Shown in pieces: positions 1 through 13,600 of a DNA stretch of 64,000 nucleotides. Source of the DNA: Anticarsia gemmatalis (taxonomy: Eukaryota > Arthropoda > Insecta > Lepidoptera > Erebidae); NCBI RefSeq assembly GCF_050436995.1, contig NC_134765.1:10133501-10197500 (forward strand), given 5' to 3'. Made by a program: the position numbers and the translations under genes. Each line of letters opens with the position of its first letter. The first letter of the stretch is position 1. Below the pieces are notes generated by a model. The model saw nothing but the letters and a program-made list of their open reading frames with translations, had not been told where the DNA came from and ran no database searches.

Positions 1-2460
1 ACACTCTTACAGATTTTCTTAGTAAATAAATTAAAATAAAAAACGCGATTTTTATAAGCTGCACAAAGAAGATTTTTGTTTGTGTAAAAATCTTTTGGAA
101 TAATCACATTCAGTAGTTACATTAGCACAATTTTCATAAAATGGTGCTCGTAGCATAGTTGTTATGCACAATGTTCGAGGGATATGATCCCGACAATTAT
201 TTACAGGTCAATTTTATATTTGGTTAGCGTCTTTATATTATGCACTTTTCTATGACTGTACTTTTATAGGAATGGGAATTGATTATGTTTAGGTATGTTG
301 TTCTGATTACAGCAGTGAGTAACTGAAGATTACGATCAGGGTTCGAAATTATCGGGATAATTATTTACTTACACAACATATAAGGTTTTAGACTACTTCA
401 TATTAGTTTTTCGTTAAAAATTAAAATTAAAAAATTGTCGTGTGGTTGCTTTTTGCATAAATACGGACAATTTAGGTTCATTTTGAATTAACTTTTTCCT
501 TCATTAATTCGAAAGATATATTAATCTGATTATAAAAGAGATTGGTTTCACATATTGTTATTTTGTGATTTATATTATCAAGATATAACTTCGAACCCTG
601 CTATAAGTATAATCACGATACTACAGCTAAACTAAAACTGTCTAAAACTATAATACTCATTACTTTCTCTATCACTGTTTGTAATCATGATTGTTATTTA
701 ACCGATCACAGCCGGCGTTTGTATCACAATTAATTAATTTTCGACTGCTCTAAGAATATAACACTTTTATTAATAAAACGTGTGAAAATTTATATGAAAT
801 TTTTAAATATTTGTACGTTTAGACGCCTAGAAACCAAATACTAATGTGTATAAAATATTTTTGTTACTTTTTTTGTCGTTCGATAATTATTTTTAGGTTA
901 GCGCTAGTATGTATGGATTTTGAATGTATCATTTGTATAAAAAAATAAACTAAAATAATATTAAAATTAGTCATTTTACCTCTGTCAGAATAAGTGTTCA
1001 ATAGAGATTTTAGTCGATTTTATCGATGTATAAAGTTGATTCTTTTTAACAATTTTTCTAAATAGTTTGATCTGTAAAAATCAGCGTATTATTCTTGTTC
1101 TTTTTTATACAAATGATACATAAAGCAAAAGCACAGTTCGGAAATGTAATATCATGAATTGAATTATTTGGTTAGAGGTGAGAAAGTGATTGAAACCTTC
1201 ATTTTGCAATGAAAATCTTCACTTATTATTTTACTAAACATTGAAACTGCCTCCGTGAATTTCTAGTCGTAAGCATTCCGAATGTTCTAAGGTGTTAATG
1301 GGCTATTCTTTTTGAAATTTTCAATAGTTACTTTTGAAAGATGTTATTTATCTAATCGACCTAATTGTACATGGTGTATATTATCTGTATAGCAACAACA
1401 GCTTGAGTTTTCACCTCAAACCAAACACTTCACAGTTTTTGTAAGTTAATTTTAAAAAGAGATATATATTTTTATATCGTAGTATTGGTTTTTACACATT
1501 TTTTGCTAAGCGTGTATATTAGTTGGTGCACATGTGGGTTTTGATACGTATTTACAATGATTTTATATCGATTTAGCTTTTATAGCGATCCGTAGAGAGA
1601 GATGGCAACAATAATTGTTTTTTATCAGCTTTATATTTAGGAGATATTTTAAGTAATGTTTTTTTGTACTGGCAAGAAGTTTGGTCAGATATAGAAACCC
1701 CGAGAGTATAAATTCGTGGGTTGCCAACTGCATAATTATACAATTTTAGAGAAACTGAAGCTTATGATTTTATTTATTTCATGTTTGTGAATTATTGATC
1801 AAATTTCTTTCCGTACATAATGTCTACTAAATACGTGTACTACAATCAACATTAATTTATTTTTAGCGACTTCAATATATTGTACAGTAACAGTATTTTG
1901 TTGTGTTGTGAACTACAGTATAATTATAATTTATAATTAATATAATAAATATACAATTAATTGCAATCTGGTTTATAATGTTCGATGTGCGCTGGCTCCA
2001 AATTAATTTATGTTGTAAATTATTATGCTTGTAAATGTGTAAAATAATGGGCTATTTATAGCGGAAACGTCTAAAAAGACTAAAATATTCGATGTTCTAA
2101 AACTTTTTCCAGACTGGATGAGTGTTGCTATGTGAAATATTTACATAGATAATAAATCATGTTTTTTGAAATGTTATAAATACTACTTGGTATCGATATT
2201 GTGAACTCTCTTGATGTATAAAAGTAAATGAATTTAGTAGTTCTGTAAGACCATGTCATTGTTAGTAAACAGTGTATTGTATGTATTATGTATTTGTATT
2301 GTATGTATAGCATCCGTGACAGCCCAGTGCAGGTGCAATAAAGTAAGGGAAGCTTTAACTCGAGGCGGTCTATCGCCATAACATACTAAACTGAGAACTG
2401 TTGTGTCCAGCTAATTATTGTATTTGTAAAATAAATCATTGTAACATAACTTGTACTTGT
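1..2460 (+). other. AT-rich 3' UTR or flank of a gene left of the window
   Basis: No convincing coding exon is seen on either strand; the only ORFs are short and AT-driven. Several AATAAA hexamers lie on the plus strand, for example 2337-2342 and 2430-2435, the latter followed by TG-rich sequence. This is what the end of a long plus-strand 3' UTR looks like, but plain intergenic DNA is equally possible. No transposon termini were recognised here. Confidence 0.3.
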
Positions 2461-2805
2461 TTATCTTTGACCTATTACTACCCACCTCCAGATATTTTTA
2501 TGTGGAGAAGAACCATATAATTACAAAAAACAAGGCACACAAAATGCTTGACAAGTTTGCTGGTTTCTGAAAACAAGTTTTAGTTTATAAGACATTTTTC
2601 TTGAGATATACTCCAACAGCTTTTTCATCAGGTTAGGCTATAACGTATAGTTATGTAGTTTACGTTATATGTCTAATTGTATAGTTAGAAGCTGAGTATG
2701 AAATCAGCTTCTAACTATACAGAAGTAGTGATAGGCCGTTTTGTTACTATTTTCTTTAGGTTTAATGAATAAAAATAAAAGTCAAAAAGCTAACTCGAAC
2801 CATGA

Positions 2806-2811
2806 TTTATT
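2806..2811 (-). terminator. Poly(A) signal of the ATP synthase b gene
   Basis: AATAAA on the minus strand, about 40 nt past the stop codon, giving a very short 3' UTR as is common for housekeeping mitochondrial genes. Further A/T-rich hexamers lie at lower coordinates. Confidence 0.5.
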
Positions 2812-2849
2812 ACATTTACATTACATAATGATAAATAATCTACACGTGT

Positions 2850-5800
2850 TTACTTCCTGGCGGCGAGCGCGGCGAGGTCGGCGATGCAGCGGTCCAGCGC
2901 CTGCTTCTCCTGGTCGGGGGTGATGGCCTTGGTCACGTTCGTCACTATCCAGTCAACCATGTGCTTCTGCGCCAGGCGACGCTCTACGTTCGACTTCTCG
3001 AGCTGGTAGTCGAGGCGACGCTTAACCTGAGGAGATAAAAAGGTTTTATTAGTTATTTCTCTTGATGTAGTGAGTCTCTCTTCTATTGGGAAGCTGTTCT
3101 GTTCGAAACACCTAGTGTGCGAGACAAACATCGGATTAAAAAAATGACAAATGATTGAGCCAAAAAGATAAAATTTAATAAATCAAATTGGCACATTACA
3201 ATGAATAACTCAATAAAATTGCGGTAAAACCAATACCGTAATGTAAGTTACAAAAAAGAAAAGTAATTTAGACCCGAACATTAACTGTAATGTACAACAA
3301 CAAAGATATGAACCTTGAGACTGATTTTACAACAGGTAAATACATATATGAGGTATTAAACAAATAGGTAAATAGTGTTACCTCAGAGTAAGCGTTCATG
3401 AGCCTCTCCCTGTAGGCGGCCTCGAGCTGCAGCAGCACGTTCTCCTTCTTGGCCTCCATGAGCAACTCCTGGCCCTGCGCGCGCCACTGAGCGGTCTTCT
3501 CGGCCTGCACGGCCTCCTCCAGCGCCTTGATCGAGTCCGTGCGGCTCGAGTTCCACTCGCCTTCAATAGCCTGGAAAATATTACAGGTTGTGCTAAAGGA
3601 TGGTCTAACAACATAACAAGCTTTTCAAGGACTATAATAGGGCTATAATAATAACTAGAAGATGTCTTCTGACTCTTAATATAAAACAAATACTAATGGA
3701 TTCAACTAAATGAGGGCCAAAAATATACAAAACAAACAGCCATTTCAATTAATAAAATGAACTGACTGTTTTCTTTATATTTTTTTTATATCTTTTTGTT
3801 TTGCATTGACTAAAATACTCTGTGACTCTAATGACATATTTTCTTTCCACTATTTTGGTAGAAAATTCCTACTCACATCAACTTCCTTGTCTAACCAAGA
3901 GGCGATGCTTGGTCCGAACTTCTTAGCGGCAATGTAGACCATGAGGAGCAGAGACAGACCGGAGTAGTACTCGTGCTCCATGACGTAGATCTCCTTGCTG
4001 CACAAGTATGTGGCCAGACCAACACCAAATGTGTACGGACCAGTCACACCGGTCTTTGAGTGGAAGAACTGGAACCTGGAAAATGAAGATGAGCAAACTA
4101 AAATATTGTAATTTTAGAAAGATACATACTGCAATAAATAGTTTAACAAAAAAAATTGTGGTCAATTGCTCAGGCTTGTTATTAGCTTTAGCCAAAGACA
4201 ATCTGGAGCAATTTATGTTCATGTGAACACCCACAGAACTTAACTAGATAGTGGTATATAGTCATGTTGGGCAAAGAACTGCTGCAGAATGGAAACAATA
4301 AGTAAAATAATGAAAGAGAAGTCATTAATAGTCAGACATTTATATAAAATTTTGATAAAGGTAATGATTATCACACTAAAGTTAGTCTTTCAGACGCTAT
4401 ACATTTTATCACCTCAATAAAATTTATTATGTGGTTAGCTTAAAATATACCTAGAAGATATATTACATCATATTTATGGTGGAAAACTAACCATTCTTCA
4501 GGCAGGAATCCGAGACGGACTTTGCCAGGTTCAATAGCTCTGACTGGTCTGGGGAAGTTCTTCTCATCGCGCGCACCGCCGACTTCGGTGGCCGAGCCGC
4601 GCGCCGCGAGCGCTGTGCATGTGGACTGTCGCGCCGCAGCTGTGGAAGTCACACATAATGAGTTACAACAATATCCACACAGCTATAAAGATTCCAGGTC
4701 AATTGAAGTGTAGTAAAGTAGTGCACACCCTGTGCATGGTATTTTCTTAATGCTAAACAGATCTTTATTGTACATATAACCATATGAAGGCAGCAAACTC
4801 CTTTTTTCAAACCATGGAAGTAAGAGATTAATAATACTTGGAAAGAATTTTGAATTTTAAAATTGGGTAACAAGTCAGCTGATTATGCCATCAAAAACAT
4901 TCTGTAAAAACCTCAAGTCTCGCCGTAAAAAGTTGTGAGATCTATATAATACCAAGTCGATTAATCTATTTAGTCTCTACTTAAAGGACCTTCTGTCTAA
5001 AGTTATTACGTATGTTATTATCATGCCAATTTAAAAAAAAATACCTTTAAAACAAATAGACCGACCTGGCCATCGCCTGATTTGATTATTAGTATGTATC
5101 ACACAGCACGACGAGAAGTTAATGCTCCTGAAATGTTAATGGCGAATTTGTGTTTTCTTGCGATGACCAAGTCGATCTATTTGTTTTAAAGGTATTTTTT
5201 TTTAAATTGGCATGATAATAACATACGTAATAACTTTAGACAGAAGGTCCTTTAAGTAGAGACTAAATAGATTAATCGACTTGGTATTATATAGATCTCA
5301 CAACTTTTTACGGCGAGACTTGAGGTTTTTACAGAATGTTTTTGATGGCATCTCACTTCTTTTTGTAGAGCGAACATAAGTCCAATTGGTATGGAAAGAC
5401 GTTTTTTTTTCATAATTCAACATATTTTCCTATGGGAATGTTGTTAAGTTTCATGGGCTAAACACTCTTACCCACCCTTTACCCCCTCCCGTTATGCCTC
5501 ATATAGTAGGTACCTATTTACACCTATTTATTTTATTTTCTACAGTAATAATAATTCATTAACTGCAAATGTAACCTTGTAATCTTATACATTTATATGG
5601 GATTACAAAGTTATTGTTGCAGTTGGTGAATTTAGAAAACTGGACCGAAATTAGAAAATATTAAATTTTTCCCATGATTAAGACACTAAACCCTATTTGT
5701 ATTCTAAATTTTAAGCTTCTAAGTCTGCTAGAAGTACCTTAGACTTTTGATGATCGGTGAGTCAGTGAGTCAGTGAGTCAGTGAATCAGTGAATCAGTGA

Positions 5801-6577
5801 GTGACAAAATTCAAAATTTTAACAAGTTGTCATTCTTAAACGACTGGTTCAAATTGACTGAAATTTTAAATATATCGTGTTTATACAATGACTGATTAGT
5901 TGCTGAAAATCCAGGCTTCTTGTTTTATCCACAACGAAATTATAGGGGTGTCAAAAATAGCCCGAATTGCTTCGAGAAAAGGATGTTACGGCCGTGCCGC
6001 TTTTTTTTGCTCGACTTGCGGGGGCACTTCCGTGCCCCCAGATATTTTATATATCATCATAATCATAATATAATAGGGTACATACTAAAAGCTACAATTA
6101 TTTTATAAATTTAACTGTAAGACTGGAAATTGGTCAGTTAGGAAAATAGTTGGTCAGTTACTTTTATGTCTGATATCCAGATTACAGGAAGCAAAGTAAG
6201 GGATGTAAGGGTATGATAAGTGGCTCCTCAAGTCAAGGGATGAAGGTCTTATCAGAAAATTATAACCATAGAATTTTTATCAGCTGCTGCCTACATAATA
6301 CAATATAGGTTATATTAAATTAATTTCTAAATACTACAGGGACGACATCAATACCGACTAATAAGCTCTCTCTATTGACAATAATACTGTAAATACAGCA
6401 AATAGTACGAATAAAAATCCTGTAAATACGGTGGCACCCGTCAAATCAGTGATTACATAAACCTCCGTAACCCAGGGTTAAGGTTAAAAATTAAACAATA
6501 TTACCTTATTCTGATTACATCTTTAGCTCTACTTATTTCTAACACGTACCTGAACGCAAAGCTACGCGAGATAGCAT
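2850..6577 (-). CDS. ATPsynB: ATP synthase subunit b, mitochondrial (complete, 5 exons)
   Basis: Subunit b of the peripheral stalk of mitochondrial F1Fo ATP synthase; it holds the F1 head still against the rotor. Coding exons on the minus strand are 6550-6577, 4492-4639, 3877-4075, 3382-3570 and 2850-3026, with the TGA/TAA-type stop TAA at 2850-2852. All junctions are GT/AG and phases agree (1, 2, 0, 0), giving 246 aa, close to the usual insect length of about 243. The first exon starts MLSRVALRS, a basic amphipathic mitochondrial presequence. Exon 2 ends in the conserved GKVRLGFLPEEW. Exon 3 holds the membrane hairpin region with TGPYTFGVGL and KEIYVMEHEYYSGLS (about residues 69-90). Exons 4 and 5 form the long charged helix with MEAKKENVLLQLEAA and ERRLAQKHMVDWI. 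It is transcribed away from the SVIP gene. Intron 1 contains a MITE at 4887-5351. Confidence 0.95.
4887..5351. mobile_element. Fold-back MITE in ATP synthase b intron 1
   Basis: Inverted arms of roughly 185-190 bp flank a spacer of about 85 bp. The outer ends read TGCCATCAAAAACATTCTG on the left and its complement on the right (ending near 5351). The arms are almost identical, so the copy is young. No coding capacity is seen. The flanking dinucleotide AT may be a target duplication, but this is uncertain. Confidence 0.75.
5757..5805. repeat. Short tandem repeat, 8-bp unit GTGAGTCA
   Basis: About six units of GTGAGTCA, some with GTGAATCA, inside a longer stretch (5352-6085) that looks transposon-derived. 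That stretch ends in a GC-rich, T-tract-bearing segment at 5990-6040. Confidence 0.8.
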
Positions 6578-7448
6578 TTTGTAATATGCAATTAGCAATT
6601 TATTTCACAAAAATCGACAGTCCCTGAGCAAAATGTACTTTGCGTTAGTGGTGCACTTAATCGATCGACTAATGTTACTCGCAAGTCGTAAGAAACTTTA
6701 GTCGATCGACTTGTCAACCCTCTACAGAGACATATTTACCGCATTTTTTACTTTCAGGAGCAAACTTCTTATAATTACCTAATTTCTAAACAAATATGAC
6801 AAATTATTATTTCTATCGCTATTAGTGGATCGACTTTACAAAATAGTAAGTAAGAAACGATTTTCTAGAAACTGTCTCCGGCCTACTTTATAACTTGGTC
6901 ACGTCGAAAAATCAATAACTTATCTAGGCCAGTTCCTATTTTTGTTTACGCGTGTCCATTTGGCTTGATAAATATCTTTTGCAGGGTTTATTGTATATTT
7001 TGTCAAAAACTTACTTTTGTGGTTGGTTTGGTTTCTTTGCCATGGCTAACATTCACTGGATTTGGAAGCGAATGGTTCGTTTTTGTGCTATATTAGAATA
7101 AAACGGCTTTGTGTATTATTATTTAAAATATGCAATACTAATATTATTTAAAGTATACACTTTACACTACAGTATAATTTATGTTATTTTGACATTTTTA
7201 GAATGTCATAGTTCTTTTTTCATTTTATCCACAATAAAAATCTATTGTGCCAGCTTGAAAGATGTATAAATAAACCAAACTGTTTTCGAACACAACAGGT
7301 TGTATAACTCAGTAAGCAGTTTCTATTGTTTCTAAACGCAAAAAAAGCCGTCAGATTAGACAGATGTAATTGACGTATCTGTTATTGATAAGATTAGTGT
7401 GACTCTAACTTTTATGTTTTTGTTCGGAAAACTTAACTTTTCTTTGAA
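6578..7448. promoter_or_regulatory. Divergent promoter interval between ATP synthase b and SVIP
   Basis: The two start codons face away from each other across 871 bp, so both 5' UTRs and promoters should lie here. A TATAAATA (7265-7272) and a TCAGT initiator-like motif (7309-7313) precede the SVIP start, at loose spacing. Two copies of a TCGATCGACT motif occur near 6661-6710. No TE was recognised. Confidence 0.35.
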
Positions 7449-8322
7449 ATGGGGCTCATTACATCCTGCTGCAGACCCTCAGCTTCAGAAATACTGACTC
7501 CTGACGCAGTAAGTGGTCACATTTCACGTGCACCTTTGGTCCAAACGTTGATAATGAAATCTTACGAAATTGTTATTCTTTCTAGAAGTGATCTGTATCA
7601 AGAAGACTGATGAAAAGTTAATAAAACTGGTTTTTAATTTGACACTTAATAATACTTAACAAGTTTCCGCATTTAGCATGCATAAATAATATTAATTTCG
7701 AGTAGGGTATGAAGAACATTTTTTTTGTCTTGATGTTTAGTAATAGTTTTTTTGAATGTCATTGGGACGAAACTTTATGATTGTTGTTATTCCGTGTATC
7801 TTCTATAATGTTCTTTGTTTTATGTTGTTAGGAGACCAGACGGCGGCAGCAGAGTGAGGCGGCTGAGCGTCGCGCTGCGCAGGACGCGGCGCGCGGCATC
7901 AAAGACATTGAGAAAGTCAAGCGGATGCAGCAGAGGAGTGAGGAGATGGAGAAGAGGGAGCAGGAGCTGAGTTCACAGGGAGGTGCAGCATTGAAGGTTA
8001 GTAGCAGAATTACTCTAGTTTAAGATTATTACCAGCCAGCATATCATTTGATAGGAGCGTTGACTTGAGATTATTAAAGACAAACTAAAGGTATGCTATA
8101 TCATTATCAAGTTATTGAAAAAGTAGGTGTTTAGACTTTTTAGTATCTCCATTAATTTTAAAAGGTGTTTGTTTCAAATAAGCATTTGTTAGTTGTCTTT
8201 AAGATTTTAAAGTTTACTACATTCTATTTTACAGCTCCTCTAATTTTTAAGACTAAATTAATTTTGATGGACTGGTACTATAATGCTATACTCTTTCTTG
8301 ATTCCAGTGGACAGCGGACTGA
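7449..8322 (+). CDS. SVIP: Small VCP/p97-interacting protein (SVIP), 3 exons
   Basis: A 79-aa homologue of SVIP, which binds the N domain of the AAA ATPase VCP/p97 and inhibits ER-associated degradation at the cytosolic face of membranes. Exons are 7449-7508 (20 codons), 7832-7996 (55 codons) and 8308-8322 (four codons plus TGA); every junction is GT/AG and phase 0. The N-terminus MGLITSCC offers Gly2 for myristoylation and Cys7/Cys8 for palmitoylation, as in the mammalian protein. The VCP-interacting motif lies at about residues 24-37 (RRRQQSEAAERRAA). A highly charged helix follows. The protein ends GGAALKWTAD, like the GGLRWTVS ending of the vertebrate protein. Human SVIP is 77 aa. Because the gene is so short and split, automatic annotation could easily miss it. 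Confidence 0.88.
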
Positions 8323-10657
8323 GATCAGGCTCCCTGTGGGAGCAGTGATCAGAATCAAAAGACAGATAAGAGTGAAAAATATAAATACAAGAACTGATCC
8401 TGTACCACATGACAAACTACCAATACCATAGACAAAGTGTTACCAACCTTACATATTATTACAACTGGCAAGAAAAACTTGTGGAAAAAAACTTTCCTTA
8501 TTCTAAAGCATCTATTTGATGACTTTTCCCTATGATTGTTCATGAATTGGACCAAAGTGAAGATCTAAATTTTACTAGGATCCAATCTTCATTTAAAAGG
8601 AATGAATTTAATGTAGTCCTTAAATGCATCATGCCTCAATTCCAGATAGACTTTTCACACAATAGTTTTTATTTACACCCCACATGCAAGATTAGTCCTT
8701 ACCAATTTTCCAGTCATTCATCTTTGCAAAGTGCACTGTAGCACAACAGAATAAGGTTCACAATAGCTTGTTCAGTTTATATGCTTTGTACAATTATTTT
8801 GCTCAATATTTACGAATATTTATCAAGTGTTAAAGGTTATAAAAGATTAATAAACAGTCAGATTATTGTGCGTTAAAGATACGCGTTCACTGGGTCGGAA
8901 CCGAAGCATAAGGATCGTAAGGATTTGTTGCGTTATATAAAATTCTTTGGCGCCAAAATCCCGCTCCAGTACCTACATGCAAAAAAAAAACCTTAATTGT
9001 ATTCTTAATTCTTATATTTAACTGTTGACTGTACTGTAGACTGTTTGGTATGTTGTATAGAAACTTTTTTTCTAATAAGCTTTTTGGTGTCCACCTGCGT
9101 CCATCTTTGTGACAATACTATACTTAGCTACTTGAACGATTTTAAAATTTCCAAATGTAGGCATTGTAATATGTCCTAAGATATTGTATATTATAAAAAA
9201 AAACGAAATTTATATATTTTGTTAGAAATTATAAGTCTTGAAATTACTATTTTGCTTAAAGCACTAGACATAGCCATCGAAAATTTGGACAAATGGATTA
9301 GTTTATATCAATCAAAATTAAAATTACGAGTAATCCTAATTTGTGTTCTTTTAAGCACATGCTAGTCTTGTTGCAAACTACTTCAAAAGGTACATATCAG
9401 GACTAAATGTCTTATAAAACTTAAAATGAAAGTTTATCAATAATTTTGATGTTGTAACAAGATTTTCAGTGTTATTATACTTTTCAGAAATAAGTCCATT
9501 TATTATTATAGATGTTTATAACGTAAGTGATATTTTTTGCTATTTTTATCATATTTATATTGTGTATATTGTATGTTAGATGTAGAATTTATGTTGTAGC
9601 CACTTTGCGATTAAATTATTGATGTTAAATGTTGCTAAATACAGTTAAAAATATACATAAACTAGAAAACTAATTTGCAATTGTAATGTATTTTAAAATA
9701 TTCAAAATTTATGTCACTGGCATGTTAAAAAACCTGTTTTTAAAATGTGTTGCTAGTCATGAGAAATTGTATTCAATATAGTTACCAGCAATTAAAAATA
9801 ATTGGGCACATGTAAACTGTTTCATAAAGGTGTACTTTTTTGTAACTACCTTTTTATATAAAAAAAATCTTCAAATTACGTCTGTACTTATTGCTCAATG
9901 TTTTTAAACAACAGTATTAAATATACAACATTTTAGAGACATTTAATATTGTCAGTATTTTATTATGAAAACTTGGAATTTTTGCGAAAATCGTGTAAGC
10001 GATGTGGCTACTACATTCGCACTGATTGTACGTAGCTTAAGGCATATAAATGAATATATTATATAAATGTAATTAAATGTGTTAAATGAAATGATATGTT
10101 TTATTTTAATTCACAAAACATTCCGTTTTAAGAATGAGTCCCACATTGGCAGTCTTTGTAAATAGACAGTAAATATGAAGAAAGGTACCCATAACTAGGC
10201 CAGACAACGAGATTTCCATGAATTATACTGATTTACTAACGGCAGGTTAGTAATCGAACTTAGATAGTGCCGACATCAATGCATTGGTCAGTGTTAGGTA
10301 GGTAATTTGCAAATTCTTGTCAGTGTTCTCTCTTCTGTAATAAATGAAGGTGTAAAAAAGCACAATATGGTGTGCCTATACGGCGGACACGGTTGTCTGG
10401 TTAAGAATCTTTCTGTGCGGGTGTGATCTACGCAAGAAATGAAGTCGGTATGTATCAATTTGACATTAAAAAGGGTATACTGAACGACGCAGATCACCTG
10501 CTCATAATAAATTGCAAATGAAACGAAACGTTTTTGACAATCATCTGTTTAGACTTGCCGAATTGCTGTCAAAGTTGACAGGTCAAACACCGCGTTTCTT
10601 GATTTCGGTTTGCCGTGATTATCTCGTATTGTATTAGTATTATTATCTAAAGGAATA
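8323..10657 (+). other. SVIP 3' region and UGP upstream flank
   Basis: AT-rich with no exon recognised. An AATAAA at 8849-8854 is a reasonable SVIP poly(A) signal, and others follow up to about 10090. The last roughly 100 bp before 10658 should hold the 5' UTR and promoter of the first UGP isoform. Confidence 0.35.
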
Positions 10658-10687
10658 ATGTCCGACGCCAGAGAAGCAGATAAGAAG
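10658..10687 (+). CDS. UGP: UGP first coding exon, isoform A
   Basis: Encodes MSDAREADKK followed by the donor GTAATA. It ends in phase 0, compatible with the 27-nt microexon and with the common exon at 28474. It is the most upstream of three alternative starts. Confidence 0.7.
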
Positions 10688-13600
10688 GTAATAAATAGTT
10701 CTTTTTATCTATGTTGTTGATGAATGTGTGGGTTATCTTACGAGTGCCAATAGGTTTGTTACTCGTATTTATTTATCTTTGTGACCTTGTCAGAGCTTAG
10801 AGGTCGTCGATGGGTCACATAAAATCATTAAGCTTCGCTTATTAGTCGAAGACAACACGTAGTTTGCAGTAATAACACGTTTTTACGCACGCATCAAAAC
10901 CAGGAAGTGGTCGCACTTGTTGTGCGTTTGACATCTGATGCATAAAAAAAACTGCGTAAAAAATGCTTTGGCGCCTATTTCTGAAATTGACGAAGTTTGG
11001 CTGACTTGGCTCTATTTCAAATAACTGTTGCGTAATTTGTTTAACACGTGTTGTAGTGAAATAAATATATAATTATTACAGGAAATTAAATTTCGATCGA
11101 TTCTTAAAACAACTACACCTAGTTAGGAGTATAATTAAAATTTCTATTTACCTTAAAGAGGCCTTTGTCCTTGAAGCATATTTGTTATGATTAGATTTAT
11201 GTAAAAAGTTTTATAAACAGTATTTGCAGATGAGTAGGTGTCTATACTTTTCTTACACTACCTTCATTATATTTATGCACCTGTATTAGCTGTGTGTGCA
11301 GTATTGTGTGCTTATTATGGGTATACTTCTGTAATAAAAACGAATCTGATTTATCTAATTGTGTGGTTTCCTGCTTTTATATCTGCCTAAAACTGGTATA
11401 GATCAATGATATTATATTACAGTAAAACTTTTTACAGGTAGATTTTTACTGAACATAATAATATAATTCAACTTATAAAAAAAGGCTCAATTTAAAATGC
11501 TTTAATTTTTATAAAATTTATGGTCACTGATCTTTTTTTTATAATATCATTGGTATAAGTTATCTATGCTTAAATTCTTTTTAATGAATTAATCTTACAG
11601 GCTGATGACAGCAGGCTGAAGCCAGCGGTAAGCTTAACTTAGCGTGACTGTATGTTAAAATATAACTAATTATGTAATATTCTATGTTATATGTCTAGGT
11701 TTAGCTAGCCTTAGAAAACGGTTGTGGTTTCTAATGTTATTTTGTGTATTTTTTATTGTTATTAAAATTCTTCTTACTTCAAAAATAGGTAGGTAGATTT
11801 TTTTAAATTATACTTTGTTGTCTCTGGTTTAAACATTTTTAGTTTTAAATTACATAGACAAGTAAATGCCTAGTATTTTTTATAGAAAACATTTTTATGA
11901 ATAATTTTGATTATGTTCTGGATTAGTATTAGATAAATTTTAACTTGATAATTTAATAGACTTATGTTATAGATAAAATTAGTTGTTATTTAGATAAATG
12001 TATTTAATTGATATCATTTAATTAATAGGATAAGAGACTTACTACTTAGCTTAGCAATTAATGTAGAGTAGGAATTTTATATTTGCATGAGTTGGTCATA
12101 TTTATCATGGTTGCATAATAGAACTTACTATGGTCTTTAAAATATAGCTTGATTAGAATGACAGATGTCAAACTGTTTTGACTAGGGTTGTAGAAGTATT
12201 GATCAAAATCGATAGCGAAAAAATCGAATCTAAAATAATTATATTCGATTCAATTATTTTTGAATTAGCTTTTTACGAATTGTTGTTGTGAATCTTATTG
12301 TTTAAGCAAATTCGTATAGGACGACCAGCCCTACTTTTAACACCGCTTGGAGACCTCTCCTAGTTGAGTATTAATTAGGATCAATTAAATAAAACAATGA
12401 AAACAGTTAAATAAAATTAATTTATTCAGTTAATGGTGCAATTCTGATGATAGGGATGAGGATGATAGTAATATAGGATGCGCAGTTAATAGTGCGCATC
12501 CTAAATCAGTATCATCCTCATCGCTGTCATCAGAATCGCTGGAACAATCTTGGAGATTAATTATTAATTCTTGGTCACAAATAGTATCAAAGTGTACTTC
12601 GCGATTAACGATTAATCAGATGATTTACTCTTATCTATTGTGTCTCTTCATTAAAATTTTTGCAACATGACGTAGCCTTGTAGAGAGGTTGAAAATTATT
12701 AGGTTTATTTTTAAGACTAAAGAAATAGTACTGATTTTTAGTTTAAAGGCTGATTGTATTGAATTATTCTGATTTCTTATTGAGGATCTGTATTTAAAAA
12801 ATAGATATAATGATCTAGACTAGACAGATTTTTCGTGTTTCAATTTGTAATACTCGTTAGACGTCACTACAAAGTTGTGTTCTCTGTTTTGCTTAGAACT
12901 GTCATTTTAATCAAGCTATATTTTAAAGAGTATAATTTGTTTTTCTAACAATTAAAAGCTTAATAAGTGCTTGTAACATACTAATAAAGTGTTGCTATTG
13001 GTTCTAACAATTCTAGGTGGAATGATGATTATATATTTTTAACTAAAATAACTTAAAAAAAAAAAAAAATCGTAAATTGCTTAATGTCCTTTCCCTAAAA
13101 ACAAATACCTACCTCCAGGAAGAACTGGTGTGATGTCGTGTTATAATCTCAAATGCTAAATTCACATTTTCATGGTTCCAACAATTTCTTAGAGATGTAA
13201 ACAAAGAAAAATATTATATTTTCAAAATGTTTCCATGAAATGCAAACAAAGCATAGTTATTAATAAAAATGTATGGAAATATTTCGTACAGCTGAAGTAT
13301 TTGCTAATTAGCGTTGTAAGATGATGCAAGATAGTACCAGCAAAGTCATATACCTACCTACATAGTATTCACTTATACAATAAGACGAAACAAACTATTT
13401 ACTGATGCACATCTTAAACCAAAATCACTGATACGAAACTTGGATTTTTTATTGTATGTTCTTTCGTCACCGTATCAGTGATAACGTTTGCGGGAGTCTT
13501 GCGTGTTTTTAGTAGGAGCTTGAAGGCTCAAACCCTTTTAAAACATAAGATAATTACTTTTGCATGATACCTGGATGAACTCTTAGGCATAGTAAACTTC

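Noticed and set aside
7020..7060. Candidate first exon of ATP synthase b on the minus strand (ATGTTAGCCATGGCAAAG then GTAAGT)
   Set aside because: It ends in phase 2, which does not fit the next exon, and lacks a presequence. The exon at 6550-6577 fits phase and gives MLSRVALRS.
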